The notes: generated by a model from the sequence alone, not told the origin. A DNA stretch of 64,000 bases from CAYNSB01 sp964399625 (GCA_964399625.1 CAYNSB010000012.1:1-64000); one strand, 5' to 3'. Positions 49,515 through 58,214 are shown, numbered from the stretch's first letter. Program-made: numbers and translations.

Positions 49515-50339
49515 TCAGAGTGGCAGGTGTTGCGCGAGCCACGCGTCGAGGTGGATGAGGCGTATCGCGGCGATGAAGAGGATGACGGAGATCGTGATCC
49601 GGATGGCGCGAAGCGGCAAGGAGTGCGCGAGCCCGGCGCCGATATGCGCGCCCAGCACAGCGCCGGGGGCCATGGCGAGGGCGAGTATTGCCGCGTGCGT
49701 GGGGGATTGGTGGAGCGCGGGGAGCGAGGCGAGTTTGACCGAGGCGCCGATGGCGGCGGAGATGATCATGGAGGCGGCGCTTGTGGCGATGGACTGTCGG
49801 AGCGGGACGTGCGCGATGAGCTGGAGCATGGGCACCATGACGATGCCGCCGCCCAGGCCCAGCACGCCGCCGACGAATCCTGCGAGGAGTCCGGCGAGGA
49901 TGAGGATCGAGCGGGGTGGGGTCGTTTGGGCGGGCTGGAGCTCGCGCGGCGTGCGTGCGACGCCGATGAGATTGACGGTGCAGTAGAGGATGATGAAGGA
50001 GGCGAGGGAGGTGGTGAGCCAGACTCCCTTGAGCGTGTTGGAGAGGAGCGTGCCCGCGATGACGGCGACGACCATCGAGGGGATGGTGGTGGTGATGAGG
50101 TCTCGTCGGATGGCGCCGGCGCGGGCGTGTCGGTGCGTGGCGGGGATGGCGACGACGACGTTGACGATCATCGCGGCGGCCTGGTAGGCGTGCTGCTCGT
50201 CGTGGGTGGACGAGGTGAAACCGAAGATGAAGGCGAGGCCCGGGAGCATGACCATGGAGCCGCCGATGCCGGCGAGCCCGCCGAGCAGGCCGGCGAAGAG
50301 GCCGAGGATCGCGGCGAGGAGGAAGATGGTGGGGGTCAT
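49515..50339 (-). CDS. TauE/SafE family sulfite or organosulfonate exporter
   Basis: A 274-residue protein with seven to eight predicted helices and two internal homologous halves, each with the family's Gly-rich motif: GLLGGLAGIGGSMVMLPGL near the N-terminus and FVGGVLGLGGGIVMVPML near residue 150. TauE/SafE proteins move sulfite, sulfoacetate or other anions across the inner membrane; the substrate is unknown here. The start at 50339 matches the first helix; the open frame continues upstream as antisense of the DUF58 gene and is not coding there. Confidence 0.9.
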   Translation of the reverse strand: MTPTIFLLAAILGLFAGLLGGLAGIGGSMVMLPGLAFIFGFTSSTHDEQHAYQAAAMIVNVVVAIPATHRHARAGAIRRDLITTTIPSMVVAVIAGTLLSNTLKGVWLTTSLASFIILYCTVNLIGVARTPRELQPAQTTPPRSILILAGLLAGFVGGVLGLGGGIVMVPMLQLIAHVPLRQSIATSAASMIISAAIGASVKLASLPALHQSPTHAAILALAMAPGAVLGAHIGAGLAHSLPLRAIRITISVILFIAAIRLIHLDAWLAQHLPL

Positions 50340-50409
50340 GGGATGGGCAAGTCGGGCGGGCGTGGCGGCGTGTCGAAGGGGCGTTGTCGCGGCAGATTGG
50401 GCGAGAGAA

Positions 50410-50415
50410 TACTCT
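50410..50415 (+). promoter_or_regulatory. leaderless-type -10 box for the DUF58 gene
   Basis: TACTCT ends 5 bases before the ATG at 50421. Confidence 0.55.
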
Positions 50416-50420
50416 GAGTC

Positions 50421-51401
50421 ATGCTGGCGCCGGGGACGGGCACACGGGCGACGACGCTGGAGGACCTGCTTCCTCCGGAGTTGGCGTCGCGCCTGGACCG
50501 GCTGGACGTGCTGAGCCGGAAGATCTTCGCGGGGAAGCTGCCCGGCGAGCGTCGGAGCCGGCGTCGGGGTTCTTCGGTCGAGTTTGATGATTTTCGGGAC
50601 TACACGCCCGGGGATGATTTGCGGCACATCGACTGGAACGTGCTGGCGCGTCTGGATCGCCTGTTCGTGAAGTTGTTTCGCGAGGATGAGGACCTGGCGC
50701 TGCACATCGTGGTGGATGCGTCGGCGTCGATGGACGCGGGGACGCCGAGCAAGCTGGTGCTTGCGCAGCGATTGGCGGTGGGGCTGGCGTACATCGGGCT
50801 GTCGGGGCAGAGCCGGGTGTTGGTGAGCGTGATCGGAGCGCCGCGGCGTCGGGCGGTGCAGACGCTGGCGGCGATGCGTGGTCGGCGGAACCTGCGGAGG
50901 ATCGGGGAGTTCGTGCTTGGGGCGAGCCGAGCGCCCGAGGGTGAGAGCGCGGCGGGGCATGGGGCTGGGGCGTTCAACGCGGCGCTGAAGGAGATTGCGC
51001 TGGCGCGGCGGGGGCGGGGCGTGATGGTGGTGCTGAGCGATTTCCTGGTGGCGGAGGATGTGCGGACGGGGCTGGGGTATCTGTCGGGGAATGCGGGGGG
51101 TGGGGGATTCGACGTTCACGCGTTCATGGTGCTGTCGCCGGGGGAATTGGAGCCGGAGAAGGAAGCGGGCGGTGGGGTGATCGGTGATGTGCGTCTGACG
51201 GACGTGGAGACGGGGCGTGCGACGGAGGTGAGTATCTCCGGGGCGGTGCTGCGGCGGTACAAGACGCGGATCGCGGCGCACGTGGAGATGGTGCGGCGGG
51301 TGTGCACGGCGCGGGGCATTGGGTTCGCGATGGTGCGGAGCGATGCGGACGCGGGGGACCTGCTCACGCGCGTGCTGCGGGCGCGGGGCGTGCTTGGGTG
51401 A
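50421..51401 (+). CDS. DUF58 domain protein
   Basis: A 326-residue cytoplasmic protein with the DUF58 core: RRRGSSVEFDDFRDYTPGDD and LRHIDWNVLARLDRLFVKLF (about residues 48-85), followed by a von Willebrand A-like domain with a MIDAS-type LHIVVDASASMD. In other bacteria DUF58 proteins work with a MoxR AAA ATPase and BatA-like membrane proteins; none of those is adjacent here, so its partners lie elsewhere. Start by the TACTCT box directly upstream. Role unknown, possibly chaperone-like assembly. Confidence 0.92.
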   Translation: MLAPGTGTRATTLEDLLPPELASRLDRLDVLSRKIFAGKLPGERRSRRRGSSVEFDDFRDYTPGDDLRHIDWNVLARLDRLFVKLFREDEDLALHIVVDASASMDAGTPSKLVLAQRLAVGLAYIGLSGQSRVLVSVIGAPRRRAVQTLAAMRGRRNLRRIGEFVLGASRAPEGESAAGHGAGAFNAALKEIALARRGRGVMVVLSDFLVAEDVRTGLGYLSGNAGGGGFDVHAFMVLSPGELEPEKEAGGGVIGDVRLTDVETGRATEVSISGAVLRRYKTRIAAHVEMVRRVCTARGIGFAMVRSDADAGDLLTRVLRARGVLG

Positions 51402-51452
51402 GAAGAGGGCGCGAGGCACGGGGACGAAGGCGCACGAGAAGCGGCGCGCGCT

Positions 51453-51779
51453 TCAGTTGACCAGGACGATGTAGGTGATGCAGCCCAGGAGCGCAGCGCA
51501 GAGGATGGCGAGGGCGGCGGCGGGGCCGAGGGCTTTCTTGGGGTTGATCGCGGCGGTGATGAGCAGCGCGAGCAGGAGATAGACGAGCGCGACGGCGAGG
51601 GCCTGCGGGAGCGCGGGCGAGCGCGAGCCCATCGCGCTGAGCAGGGCGTGGAGGCCGGCGGCGGGGTACTCGATCGCGGTGCGGATGGAGGAGGAGGTGG
51701 GGAGGTTTCGCGCGGCGATGGCGGCGGCGAAGAGGACGGGCAGCGGGAGCAGGAGCGGGAGGATCGGGCGGGGACGCAT
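51453..51779 (-). CDS. small four-helix-type membrane protein
   Basis: A 108-residue protein: an N-terminal hydrophobic segment (about 7-23), then helices at about 58-76 and 84-106. No family is recognised. Evidence for a real gene is its position, 3 bases after the stop of the TPR-YggX gene on the same strand, so it is very likely co-translated, together with a clean hydrophobic pattern. The function may relate to that neighbour, which cannot be judged from sequence. Confidence 0.6.
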   Translation of the reverse strand: MRPRPILPLLLPLPVLFAAAIAARNLPTSSSIRTAIEYPAAGLHALLSAMGSRSPALPQALAVALVYLLLALLITAAINPKKALGPAAALAILCAALLGCITYIVLVN

Positions 51780-51782
51780 GGA

Positions 51783-52445
51783 TCAGTGCCCCAGCGCGTC
51801 GGCGGATTGCTCGGGCTTTTTGCCCGTGAGCTGCTCGTACATCTCGTCGTCGATGCCGAGGAACTCGCGCATGTGGGCGTCGTAGGTTGCTTCGTCGGCA
51901 TCGCGGGAGAGATCGAGGCGGAGCTCGTTGATGACCTTGGTGCCCTGGCGGATCCAGGCGTCGAAGGTCTCCTGCGAGATGTGCTGGTGGATCCACTGGC
52001 CGATGGGGCCCTTGAAGGGAGGGCGTGGCATCCTGGTGCCGGGGCGGCCGGTCTTGCGATCGGTGAAGCCAGAGGTGGTGGGCGCGGGGGCGGAGGCGCC
52101 GGAGGGATCGGCGGGGATGGGGGCGTTGAGTGACTTGAGGAGTTCGGCGATGGCGCGCTTGGGCATGAGGTCGCCCTTGCGTGCGGCGACCTTGTAGCCG
52201 TCGGTGAGGATGGCGATGGCGGCGGAGGTGTCGTTGGCGGCGCGGAGGGCCTCGCCGGCGAGCTGATAGGCCTTGGAGAAGTTTGGATTCAGGTCGATGC
52301 AGGTGCGGTAGGCGCGGGCGGCGTCGGCGTGGCGTGCGGCCTGTGCGTAGGCGCCGGCGAGGGAGAACCAGGCCATGTCGTTGGTGGGGTCCGCGCCCTC
52401 GCGGACCATGTTCTCGAACTGGGCGATGCGTGCGTTCAGGTCCAT
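51783..52445 (-). CDS. TPR protein fused to a YggX-like Fe(II)-trafficking domain
   Basis: A 220-residue cytoplasmic protein. Residues about 1-105 form TPR units (AWFSLAGAYAQAARHADAAR, AYQLAGEALRAANDTSAAIA). After a Pro/Ala linker, residues about 140-210 (GPIGQWIHQHISQETFDAW, GTKVINELRLDLSRDADEA, MREFLGIDDE) match the YggX/Fe(2+)-trafficking pattern of E. coli (LGKRIYNEISKEAWAQW, LINEKKLNM, MVNFLF). YggX normally is a 90-residue protein with a conserved N-terminal cysteine; that cysteine is missing here. TATCCT lies 5 bases before the ATG. Confidence 0.8.
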   Translation of the reverse strand: MDLNARIAQFENMVREGADPTNDMAWFSLAGAYAQAARHADAARAYRTCIDLNPNFSKAYQLAGEALRAANDTSAAIAILTDGYKVAARKGDLMPKRAIAELLKSLNAPIPADPSGASAPAPTTSGFTDRKTGRPGTRMPRPPFKGPIGQWIHQHISQETFDAWIRQGTKVINELRLDLSRDADEATYDAHMREFLGIDDEMYEQLTGKKPEQSADALGH

Positions 52446-52450
52446 GGGGG

Positions 52451-52456
52451 AGGATA
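52451..52456 (-). promoter_or_regulatory. leaderless-type -10 box for the TPR-YggX gene
   Basis: Minus-strand TATCCT, spacer CCCCC, then ATG at 52445. Confidence 0.55.
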
Positions 52457-52506
52457 GGGAATACGTGATCCCGAATCCCGAATGGCTCGGTCCCTTCTTC
52501 CCTTGG

Positions 52507-52512
52507 TATTCT
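52507..52512 (+). promoter_or_regulatory. leaderless-type -10 box for the CPBP protease gene
   Basis: TATTCT ends 7 bases before the ATG at 52520. Confidence 0.5.
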
Positions 52513-52519
52513 GGCGGGC

Positions 52520-53971
52520 ATGCAGCGGATCGAGTTCGTTGATGAGCGATCGGCGCAGGGGATGTCGGGCTCGGCGTGGGCGTGGCTGGGGGCGGGCGTG
52601 CTCATGCTGGCGAGCGTGATGTTCCTTCAGTGGTTCCTGCGCGGTCAGCACGAGCAGGGGTACGACGAGGCGCCCACGTGGGTGCGCCAGAGCGAGGCGC
52701 TGGAGGGTGCGCGGTACGGGCACCTGGCGATGGCGAGCAAGGAGATGGTGAAGCTGCGCGAGTACGCGCGGCGTGAGCGCATGAAGTGGGATGGCTCCGT
52801 GGAGGAGCAGGTGCGCGAGGAGCTCGAGCCGTTGGCGGTGACGCGGACGGAGCGCGTGCGCCTGGCGATCGTCGCGGGTGAGGTGCTGGGCAAGGGGGAG
52901 GCGCTTCGGCGGCTGGGCGAGGTGGGCAAGGAGCTGGAGGCGGGGAGCGCGCTGGCGGCGGACGTGGCGTGGCTGACGAAGTTGTACGAGAAGGGGACCG
53001 AGGCGCTGCCGGGCGAGGCGCAGGAGTCGCTGCTGGATCGGCACGAGTGGTTCGGTCAGCTCGCGCTGGCGTTCGCGCGCCCGAGCGACGATCGGTACCG
53101 GTTGGAGGCGCTCTCGGGCGGTGAGGCGATCGCTCGGCTGGGGATGAAGGTGATCGTGGCGGGTGTGCTTGCGATCATCGCGGGCATCGTGGCGTTGATC
53201 TTCTTTGTGGCGGCGTGGCGGCGCGGGCTGCTGGAGGAGGCGGAGGAGCCCGAGGGCGGGCGCGAGGAGAACCTGCAGGGATTCGTGCTGTTCCTGGGCG
53301 GGTTCGTGGTGGTGCTGGGGCTGTCGGTGCTGCCGTTCGGGCTTGGCGTGGAGGGGAGCGTGGGGGCGGTGGTGTACCACGCGGTGCTGCCGTGGATGCT
53401 GCTGGGGGCGGCGGCGTGGCCGCTCATACGGCGCGTGGATCTCGCGACGTGGAAGCGCGAGGTGGGCGTGAACACGGGCAGGGGCGTGGCGCGCGAAGTG
53501 ACGGCGGGGGTGTTCGCGTTTCTGGCGTGGCTGCCGGTGACGGTGGTGGTGACGATCGTGCTGGGAATCGTGCGGCGGATGGTCGAGGGCGGCGGCGAGG
53601 ATGAGGGGGCGCACAAGTACCCGATGTTCGAGAGCCCGCCGTCGGACAGCCCGGTGGTGATGCTGATGTGGGCGCTGGGGGCGGTGGTGTGGGCGCCGCT
53701 GGTGGAGGAGCTTGCGTTCCGGGGGCTGCTGTTCGGATGGTTGCGCGCGCGGGCGGGGCGCGTGATGACGATCGTGGTGGTGAGCGCGGTGTTTGGCGCG
53801 GGGCACCCGTACTCGCCGCTGGGGCTCGTGCAGGTCGCGGTGCTGGGGACGATGCTGGGATTGCTGCGGGAGTGGCGGGGGAGCCTGATCGCGCCGATGG
53901 TGGCGCACGCGCTGCACAACGGTGTGATCACGGGGTTGTCGCTGCTGGTGATGGTGACGGTGGGGGGGTGA
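52520..53971 (+). CDS. CPBP family intramembrane metalloprotease
   Basis: A 483-residue membrane protein. One N-terminal helix (about 18-40), a soluble coiled-coil-like region of about 165 residues, then seven or so helices. The CPBP (type II CAAX protease-like, ABI) site is complete: VEELAFRG with Glu396, Glu397 and Arg401, FGAGH with His429, and VAHALHN with His463/His466. Substrates are unknown; in bacteria such proteins act in bacteriocin self-immunity or membrane protein processing. The long soluble N-terminal half is unusual for the family. Confidence 0.9.
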   Translation: MQRIEFVDERSAQGMSGSAWAWLGAGVLMLASVMFLQWFLRGQHEQGYDEAPTWVRQSEALEGARYGHLAMASKEMVKLREYARRERMKWDGSVEEQVREELEPLAVTRTERVRLAIVAGEVLGKGEALRRLGEVGKELEAGSALAADVAWLTKLYEKGTEALPGEAQESLLDRHEWFGQLALAFARPSDDRYRLEALSGGEAIARLGMKVIVAGVLAIIAGIVALIFFVAAWRRGLLEEAEEPEGGREENLQGFVLFLGGFVVVLGLSVLPFGLGVEGSVGAVVYHAVLPWMLLGAAAWPLIRRVDLATWKREVGVNTGRGVAREVTAGVFAFLAWLPVTVVVTIVLGIVRRMVEGGGEDEGAHKYPMFESPPSDSPVVMLMWALGAVVWAPLVEELAFRGLLFGWLRARAGRVMTIVVVSAVFGAGHPYSPLGLVQVAVLGTMLGLLREWRGSLIAPMVAHALHNGVITGLSLLVMVTVGG

Positions 53972-54083
53972 GGGACGGCAGAGGGCAACGCGGGTGTGGG
54001 GCCGGGAGCGTTTGCGTCGTTGGCGGATGGTCGAAACCGATCACGACCCTGCGGCATTCGGCGTGCAGGCGTGGGTGCGGCGT

Positions 54084-54089
54084 TATGCT
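54084..54089 (+). promoter_or_regulatory. leaderless-type -10 box for pyrD
   Basis: TATGCT ends 6 bases before the ATG at 54096. The spacer GTAGGA also contains a weak AGGA, too close to the start to serve well. Confidence 0.5.
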
Positions 54090-54095
54090 GTAGGA

Positions 54096-55106
54096 ATGAG
54101 TGACTCGGCGTGGAGTTCGCTGTCGGTGCGTGTGGCCGGGGTGTCGATGCGCACGCCGGTGGTGCTCGCGGCGGGGACGTGCGGGTACCTGGATGAGATG
54201 GGCGACGCGATGGACCTTGGGGCGCGCGGGGGCGTGGGCGGGCTGGTGACCAAGAGCATCACGGCGAAGCCTCGCGAGGGGAACGCGACGTGGCGGATCC
54301 TCGAGACGCGTGGCGGGATGCTCAACGCGATCGGACTGGCGAACGTGGGGATCGAGGAGTGGATGCGGACGATCGGGCCGCGCGTGAAGGGCGTGAGCGA
54401 GCGGACGGGGCTGCGCGTGTTCGGTTCGATCGCGGGGTTCTCGATCGAGGATTACGTGGAGGTGGCGCGGGCGATGGCGGGGGTCGAGGGGCTGGCGGGG
54501 ATTGAGATCAACGTGAGTTGCCCCAATGTGCACGGGGGCACGGAGTTTGGGGTGGACGCGGGGGCGCTGCGCGAGTTGATCGGGGCGGTGAAGGGGGTGA
54601 TGGATCAGCGCGGGGCGGGGGGCGGCGAGGTCGCGAGGCCTGTGCTCGTGAAGCTGAGTCCGATCGCGGTGGGGCCTGCGGGCGGGACGATGGTGGACAT
54701 TGCGCGTGCGGCGGTGGAGGCGGGTGCGGATGCGTTGTGCCTGTGCAACACGATGCCGGCGATGGGGATCGATGTGCGGACGCGGCGGCCGAGGCTCGCG
54801 AACGTGACGGGGGGATTGTCGGGGCCGGCGGTGCACACGATCGTGGTGCGCCTGGTGCACCTGGTGTATCGGGCGATCGCGCGGGATGCGGGCGTGCCGA
54901 TCGTGGGGATCGGCGGCGTGCTGACGTGGGAGGATGCGGCGGAGTTGATCCTCGCGGGTGCGAGCGCGGTGGAGATGGGGACGGCGCTGTTTGCGGATCC
55001 ACGCTCGGCGCGGGGCGTGGCGCGCGGGCTGGAGAGATGGGTGCGTGAGCAGGGGAAGGGGTCGATCGGGGAGTTGGTTGGCGCGGTGGAACTTCCGGCG
55101 GGGTGA
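54096..55106 (+). CDS. pyrD: dihydroorotate dehydrogenase, class 1B-like
   Basis: A 336-residue FMN enzyme of pyrimidine synthesis, oxidising dihydroorotate to orotate. TP-V-LAAGTCGY, LVTKSIT and REGNATWRI form the FMN and substrate site; INVSCPNVHGG carries the catalytic-type cysteine (Cys142) of the class 1 enzymes rather than the serine of class 2; VLVKLSPI, GGLSGPAV and IVGIGGVLTWEDA are typical of class 1B catalytic subunits. The PyrK electron-transfer subunit is not adjacent. The next gene begins 38 bases later. Confidence 0.94.
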   Translation: MSDSAWSSLSVRVAGVSMRTPVVLAAGTCGYLDEMGDAMDLGARGGVGGLVTKSITAKPREGNATWRILETRGGMLNAIGLANVGIEEWMRTIGPRVKGVSERTGLRVFGSIAGFSIEDYVEVARAMAGVEGLAGIEINVSCPNVHGGTEFGVDAGALRELIGAVKGVMDQRGAGGGEVARPVLVKLSPIAVGPAGGTMVDIARAAVEAGADALCLCNTMPAMGIDVRTRRPRLANVTGGLSGPAVHTIVVRLVHLVYRAIARDAGVPIVGIGGVLTWEDAAELILAGASAVEMGTALFADPRSARGVARGLERWVREQGKGSIGELVGAVELPAG

Positions 55107-55144
55107 TGCGTCCGCGCTTGCGGGCGCGACACAGGAGGTGCGTG

Positions 55145-55921
55145 ATGGAGCGCGGCGCGATTGCGCGAGTCGTGGGGCGATGCGTGGTGATGGCGATGGT
55201 GGGGCTGTCGCTCGCGGGCGGGTGCGCGGGGACGAAGACGAGCGGAGCGGCGGCGATGACGCAGGGTGGTTCTGCGGATTCGCAGGCTTCGACGCCAGCG
55301 GGGGAGGCGCGCGAGAAGTGGGACAGCCGCAGGTTCTGCGACGGGTATCGGATTCCGGAGGAGGATGTGGCGCGGGCGGAGAAAGGGCAGCTCGTGTTCG
55401 TGGCGATGCGGACGAGCGCGGGGGACATCGTGCTGGAATTGGATCGGCTGCGGGCGCCGATCGGCGTGGCGAACTTTCTGAAGTATGCCAAGAGCGGTGC
55501 GTACGACGGGACGGTGTTCCATCGCATCGTGCCGGGTTTTGTGGTGCAGGGTGGCGGGTACAAGCGCGACCTGATCGAGATCAAGGGCGACACGCCGATC
55601 AAGAATGAGTGGGAGAACGGGCTGAAGAACGTGCGTGGGACGATCGCGTGGGCGCGGGACACGGAGCCGGACAGCGCGACGCGGGAGTTCTATTTCAATC
55701 TCGTGGACAACGCGAAGCTGGATGTGGCGCGCCCGGATCGCGGCGGGGCGGGGTACGCGGTGTTCGGGCGCGTGGTGAAGGGGATGGAGGTGATCGACGA
55801 GATGGAGAGGAAGGCGAAGGAGCCGGGCGGGCGGAGGAAGGTGAACGATGATGATTTGAAGGATGTGCCGACGGAGCTGGTGGAGGTGGTGGGGGTGGAG
55901 GTGGGGAACTCGGCGCGCTGA
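55145..55921 (+). CDS. cyclophilin-type peptidyl-prolyl isomerase lipoprotein
   Basis: A 258-residue envelope foldase. Lipoprotein-like signal peptide ending LSLAGGC, a short linker, then the cyclophilin core: TSAGDIVLELD, APIGVANFLKYAKSGAYDGT, VFHRIVPGFVVQGGG, and GTIAWARDTEPDSATREFYFNLVDN. The catalytic Arg (FHR) and Phe/Gln residues (FVVQGG) are present. AGGAGG lies 7 bases before the ATG at 55145; upstream GTG/ATG codons at 55103/55106 overlap pyrD but lack a binding site. It assists folding of exported proteins, fitting the large secretome. Confidence 0.92.
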   Translation: MERGAIARVVGRCVVMAMVGLSLAGGCAGTKTSGAAAMTQGGSADSQASTPAGEAREKWDSRRFCDGYRIPEEDVARAEKGQLVFVAMRTSAGDIVLELDRLRAPIGVANFLKYAKSGAYDGTVFHRIVPGFVVQGGGYKRDLIEIKGDTPIKNEWENGLKNVRGTIAWARDTEPDSATREFYFNLVDNAKLDVARPDRGGAGYAVFGRVVKGMEVIDEMERKAKEPGGRRKVNDDDLKDVPTELVEVVGVEVGNSAR

Positions 55922-55944
55922 CGTTGCGTAGGTACGCGAAGGAA

Positions 55945-56277
55945 ATGACCCGCTCATCTGTGGATTCCGATTCGCCGGATGATGGGAGCGATGCGCTCAC
56001 TTCGAAGCACACGCGTTGGGCGGATCGGCCTTCGCTACTGCTGCTGCTGGCCGCGATCTCGACGTTCTTTCTTTCCGAATTCCTTGGGCCGCAGTCGCCT
56101 GGAGATTCGATCGGTTGGGTCCGATTCGAAGCGCTCATGCGGTGCGCGGAGATGTTCTTCGCGGCTGACATTCCAATGACGTGCGTCGCGATCACGCTTG
56201 CGCGACGATGGTGGAGCTGGCGGCTCCTCGTGCTCGCGGTGTCGGGTGGGATGACGGTGTTGTTTCAATTCAAATAG
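55945..56277 (+). CDS. small membrane protein
   Basis: A 110-residue protein with a polar Ser/Asp-rich N-terminus, a helix at about 29-46 (PSLLLLLAAISTFFLSEFLG), and two hydrophobic segments toward the C-terminus (about 68-85 and 92-108). No family recognised. Codon bias is weak. It starts 24 bases after the cyclophilin stop; AAGGA lies very close to the ATG. Real expression is plausible but not proven. Confidence 0.5.
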   Translation: MTRSSVDSDSPDDGSDALTSKHTRWADRPSLLLLLAAISTFFLSEFLGPQSPGDSIGWVRFEALMRCAEMFFAADIPMTCVAITLARRWWSWRLLVLAVSGGMTVLFQFK

Positions 56278-56422
56278 AAGGGCGTTTCGGAGTGTGGGTG
56301 GGCGAGTGGGCCTGCGCTGCAGAGTGGGCCTTTGCGCGGACTTGAGGGCGCGGCACGAGCAACGATGTCATAATGCGCAAGTGCCAAGGCTCAATGTGGC
56401 CTGGGTTGCGGAGGGCTCACGC

Positions 56423-57412
56423 ATGACGAAGGTGATGGGCGTTGCGCTGGGTGTCGCGATCGCGGCTACGTGCGGGTGCGAGGAGCGGAAGTCCGCGCCC
56501 ACCGCGCCTGCATCGCAGGCGGCCACGCAGGGGAGAGGCGAGGGGTCTACTTCGGGTGCTTCGTTGTCCGAGGCGCGGAAGGGGTTCGTGACGAAGGTGA
56601 GGGGAGGGTTGCCGGCGGGGGAGCGGCCGGCGATGCCACCCAAGGGCGAGCTCGAGCTCGTGAAGTATCCCTCGCCCGCGGGGGAGTTGTGGGCGTACGT
56701 GAGTGTGCCGCGTGATGCGACCAAAAAGAGTCCCGCGATCGTGTGGATCACGGGGGGTGATTGCAACGGGATCGATGAGGGCTTCTGGCAGAAGTCGCCC
56801 GCGAGCAACGATCAAACGGCGCGGGCGTTTCGCGAGGCGGGTGTGGTGACGATGTATCCCTCGCTGCGCGGGGGCAACGACAATCCCGGCTCGCGCGAGG
56901 GGTTCTATGGCGAGGTGGAGGACGTGCTCGCGGCGGCGGAGTTCCTGTCGAAGCAGGCCGGCGTCGATCCCACGCGTGTGTACCTCGCGGGGCACAGCAC
57001 GGGCGGAACGCTGGCGCTGCTGGTGGCGGAGTGCTCGTCGCGGTTCCGGGCGGTGTTTGCGTTCGGCCCCGTGGGCGATGTGAAGGGCTATCCGCGGGAC
57101 ATCTTTCCGTATCAGTTCGATCGGGCGGAGGAGTTGCGGCTGCGCTCGCCGGTGCATTGGCTGGATGGGATCGCGTGCCCGACGTTCGTGCTGGAGGGAG
57201 CATCCTCGCCGTCGAACCTCGCCGCGGTGAAGTCGATGCGTTCACGGACGGCGAACGTGAACGTGAGATTTCTTAGCGTGGGCGGAAGGAACCACTTCAG
57301 CATCCTGGCGCCGATGACCAGGACGATCGCGGAGCGGATCGTGGGCGATGCCGGCGAGGCGTGCGCGATCGAGTTGACGGGCGAGGGGATCGAGATGCTG
57401 CGGGGGAGGTAG
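56423..57412 (+). CDS. alpha/beta hydrolase lipoprotein (S9/dienelactone hydrolase-like)
   Basis: A 329-residue exported hydrolase. Lipoprotein-type signal ending ATCGC near residue 19, a Ser/Ala-rich linker, then an alpha/beta-hydrolase domain: IVWITGGDCNG (oxyanion region), MYPSLRGGNDNPGSREG, nucleophile elbow GHSTGG with Ser192, and C-terminal His291 in GGRNHFS. The acid is probably in the CPTFVLEGASSPSN region. Substrate unknown; peptidase-like or esterase. GGAGGG lies 8 bases before the ATG. Confidence 0.88.
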   Translation: MTKVMGVALGVAIAATCGCEERKSAPTAPASQAATQGRGEGSTSGASLSEARKGFVTKVRGGLPAGERPAMPPKGELELVKYPSPAGELWAYVSVPRDATKKSPAIVWITGGDCNGIDEGFWQKSPASNDQTARAFREAGVVTMYPSLRGGNDNPGSREGFYGEVEDVLAAAEFLSKQAGVDPTRVYLAGHSTGGTLALLVAECSSRFRAVFAFGPVGDVKGYPRDIFPYQFDRAEELRLRSPVHWLDGIACPTFVLEGASSPSNLAAVKSMRSRTANVNVRFLSVGGRNHFSILAPMTRTIAERIVGDAGEACAIELTGEGIEMLRGR

Positions 57413-57463
57413 CGTTCGAGACATCGGTGAACGCTTCCGCTCTCGTTCGGTGGCGGCCTTGTG

Positions 57464-57488
57464 CACGCCCCGCAAGGCACGGGGCGTG
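57464..57488. repeat. palindromic intergenic repeat
   Basis: Arms 57464-57472 and 57480-57488 are perfect 9-base complements. It is part of a longer planctomycete-style intergenic repeat block running to about 57600 that also carries an inverted GAGGCCCAAGCGG copy (57525-57556) and a CTCGCTCGCG-TTCGGGCTCGT-like block (57573-57594) shared with the smc tail. Confidence 0.6.
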
Positions 57489-57602
57489 GCACCCACGCTT
57501 TCCACACTTGCGCGTAGGACTCGTTGGCCCCGCGCTGCCGCTTGGGCCTCGGAAAGACAGAGGAATCGGTCACTCGCTCGCGACTCGGGCTCGTGTGCGT
57601 GC

Positions 57603-58202
57603 TCAGTCCTCGCTGGCGGCGAGGCGCTTCTCGATGCGGCGATCGGGGATGAACCAGACGATCGCGACGAGGGTGTAGAGGGTGAGCGCGGCGGTGGGGG
57701 CGGCGAAGGCGCTGGCGATGCCGGCGATGTAGAGGGCGATGGAGGCCGTCTCTTTCCAGCGCTTGCCGATCGCCTGGGCCAGGAGCGACTCGCGCCCGTG
57801 ATGGCGGACGAGCAGTCGCGAGAGGATGTCGAAGGCGATGGCGGCGGCGAGCAGGAGCGCTCCGTAGGTGGCGACGGGGATGGGGGCGAAGTGTGTCTCG
57901 CCGATCCAGTTGGTGGCGAAGGGGATGAGCGAGAGCCAGAAGAGGAGGTGGAGGTTCGCCCAGAGGACGCTGCCGCGGACGTGCTTGCAGGCGTGGAAGA
58001 GGTGGTGGTGGTTGTTCCAGTAGATGCCGACGTAGAGGAACGAGAGGACGTAGGCGAGGAAGGTGGGCAGGAGCGGGCGGAGGTCGGCGAGCGTGGCGGG
58101 GTGGTCCGGCGCGGCGTGGGGGACCTTCAGCTCGAGGACCATGATGGTGATGATGATGGCGATGACGCCGTCGGAGAAGGCTTCGAGGCGGGATTTGCCC
58201 AT
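57603..58202 (-). CDS. TMEM175 family potassium channel
   Basis: A 199-residue protein with six helices and the family hallmark RxxxFSDG at residues 5-12 (RLEAFSDGVIAIIITIMVLE), which lines the pore in bacterial TMEM175. Later HLLFWLSLIPFATNWIG is typical of helix 4. These proteins form tetrameric K+-selective leak channels in the inner membrane. The start at 58202 is preceded by a TACACT box at 6 bases, so it is predicted leaderless. Confidence 0.93.
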   Translation of the reverse strand: MGKSRLEAFSDGVIAIIITIMVLELKVPHAAPDHPATLADLRPLLPTFLAYVLSFLYVGIYWNNHHHLFHACKHVRGSVLWANLHLLFWLSLIPFATNWIGETHFAPIPVATYGALLLAAAIAFDILSRLLVRHHGRESLLAQAIGKRWKETASIALYIAGIASAFAAPTAALTLYTLVAIVWFIPDRRIEKRLAASED

Positions 58203-58208
58203 GGCGTG

Positions 58209-58214
58209 AGTGTA
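58209..58214 (-). promoter_or_regulatory. leaderless-type -10 box for the TMEM175 gene
   Basis: Minus-strand TACACT, six spacer bases, then ATG at 58202. Confidence 0.6.

Noticed and set aside
50340..51419. Upstream extension of the TauE/SafE reading frame
   Set aside because: It would be antisense to the whole DUF58 gene and is Arg/Pro/His-rich; the first transmembrane helix begins at 50339.
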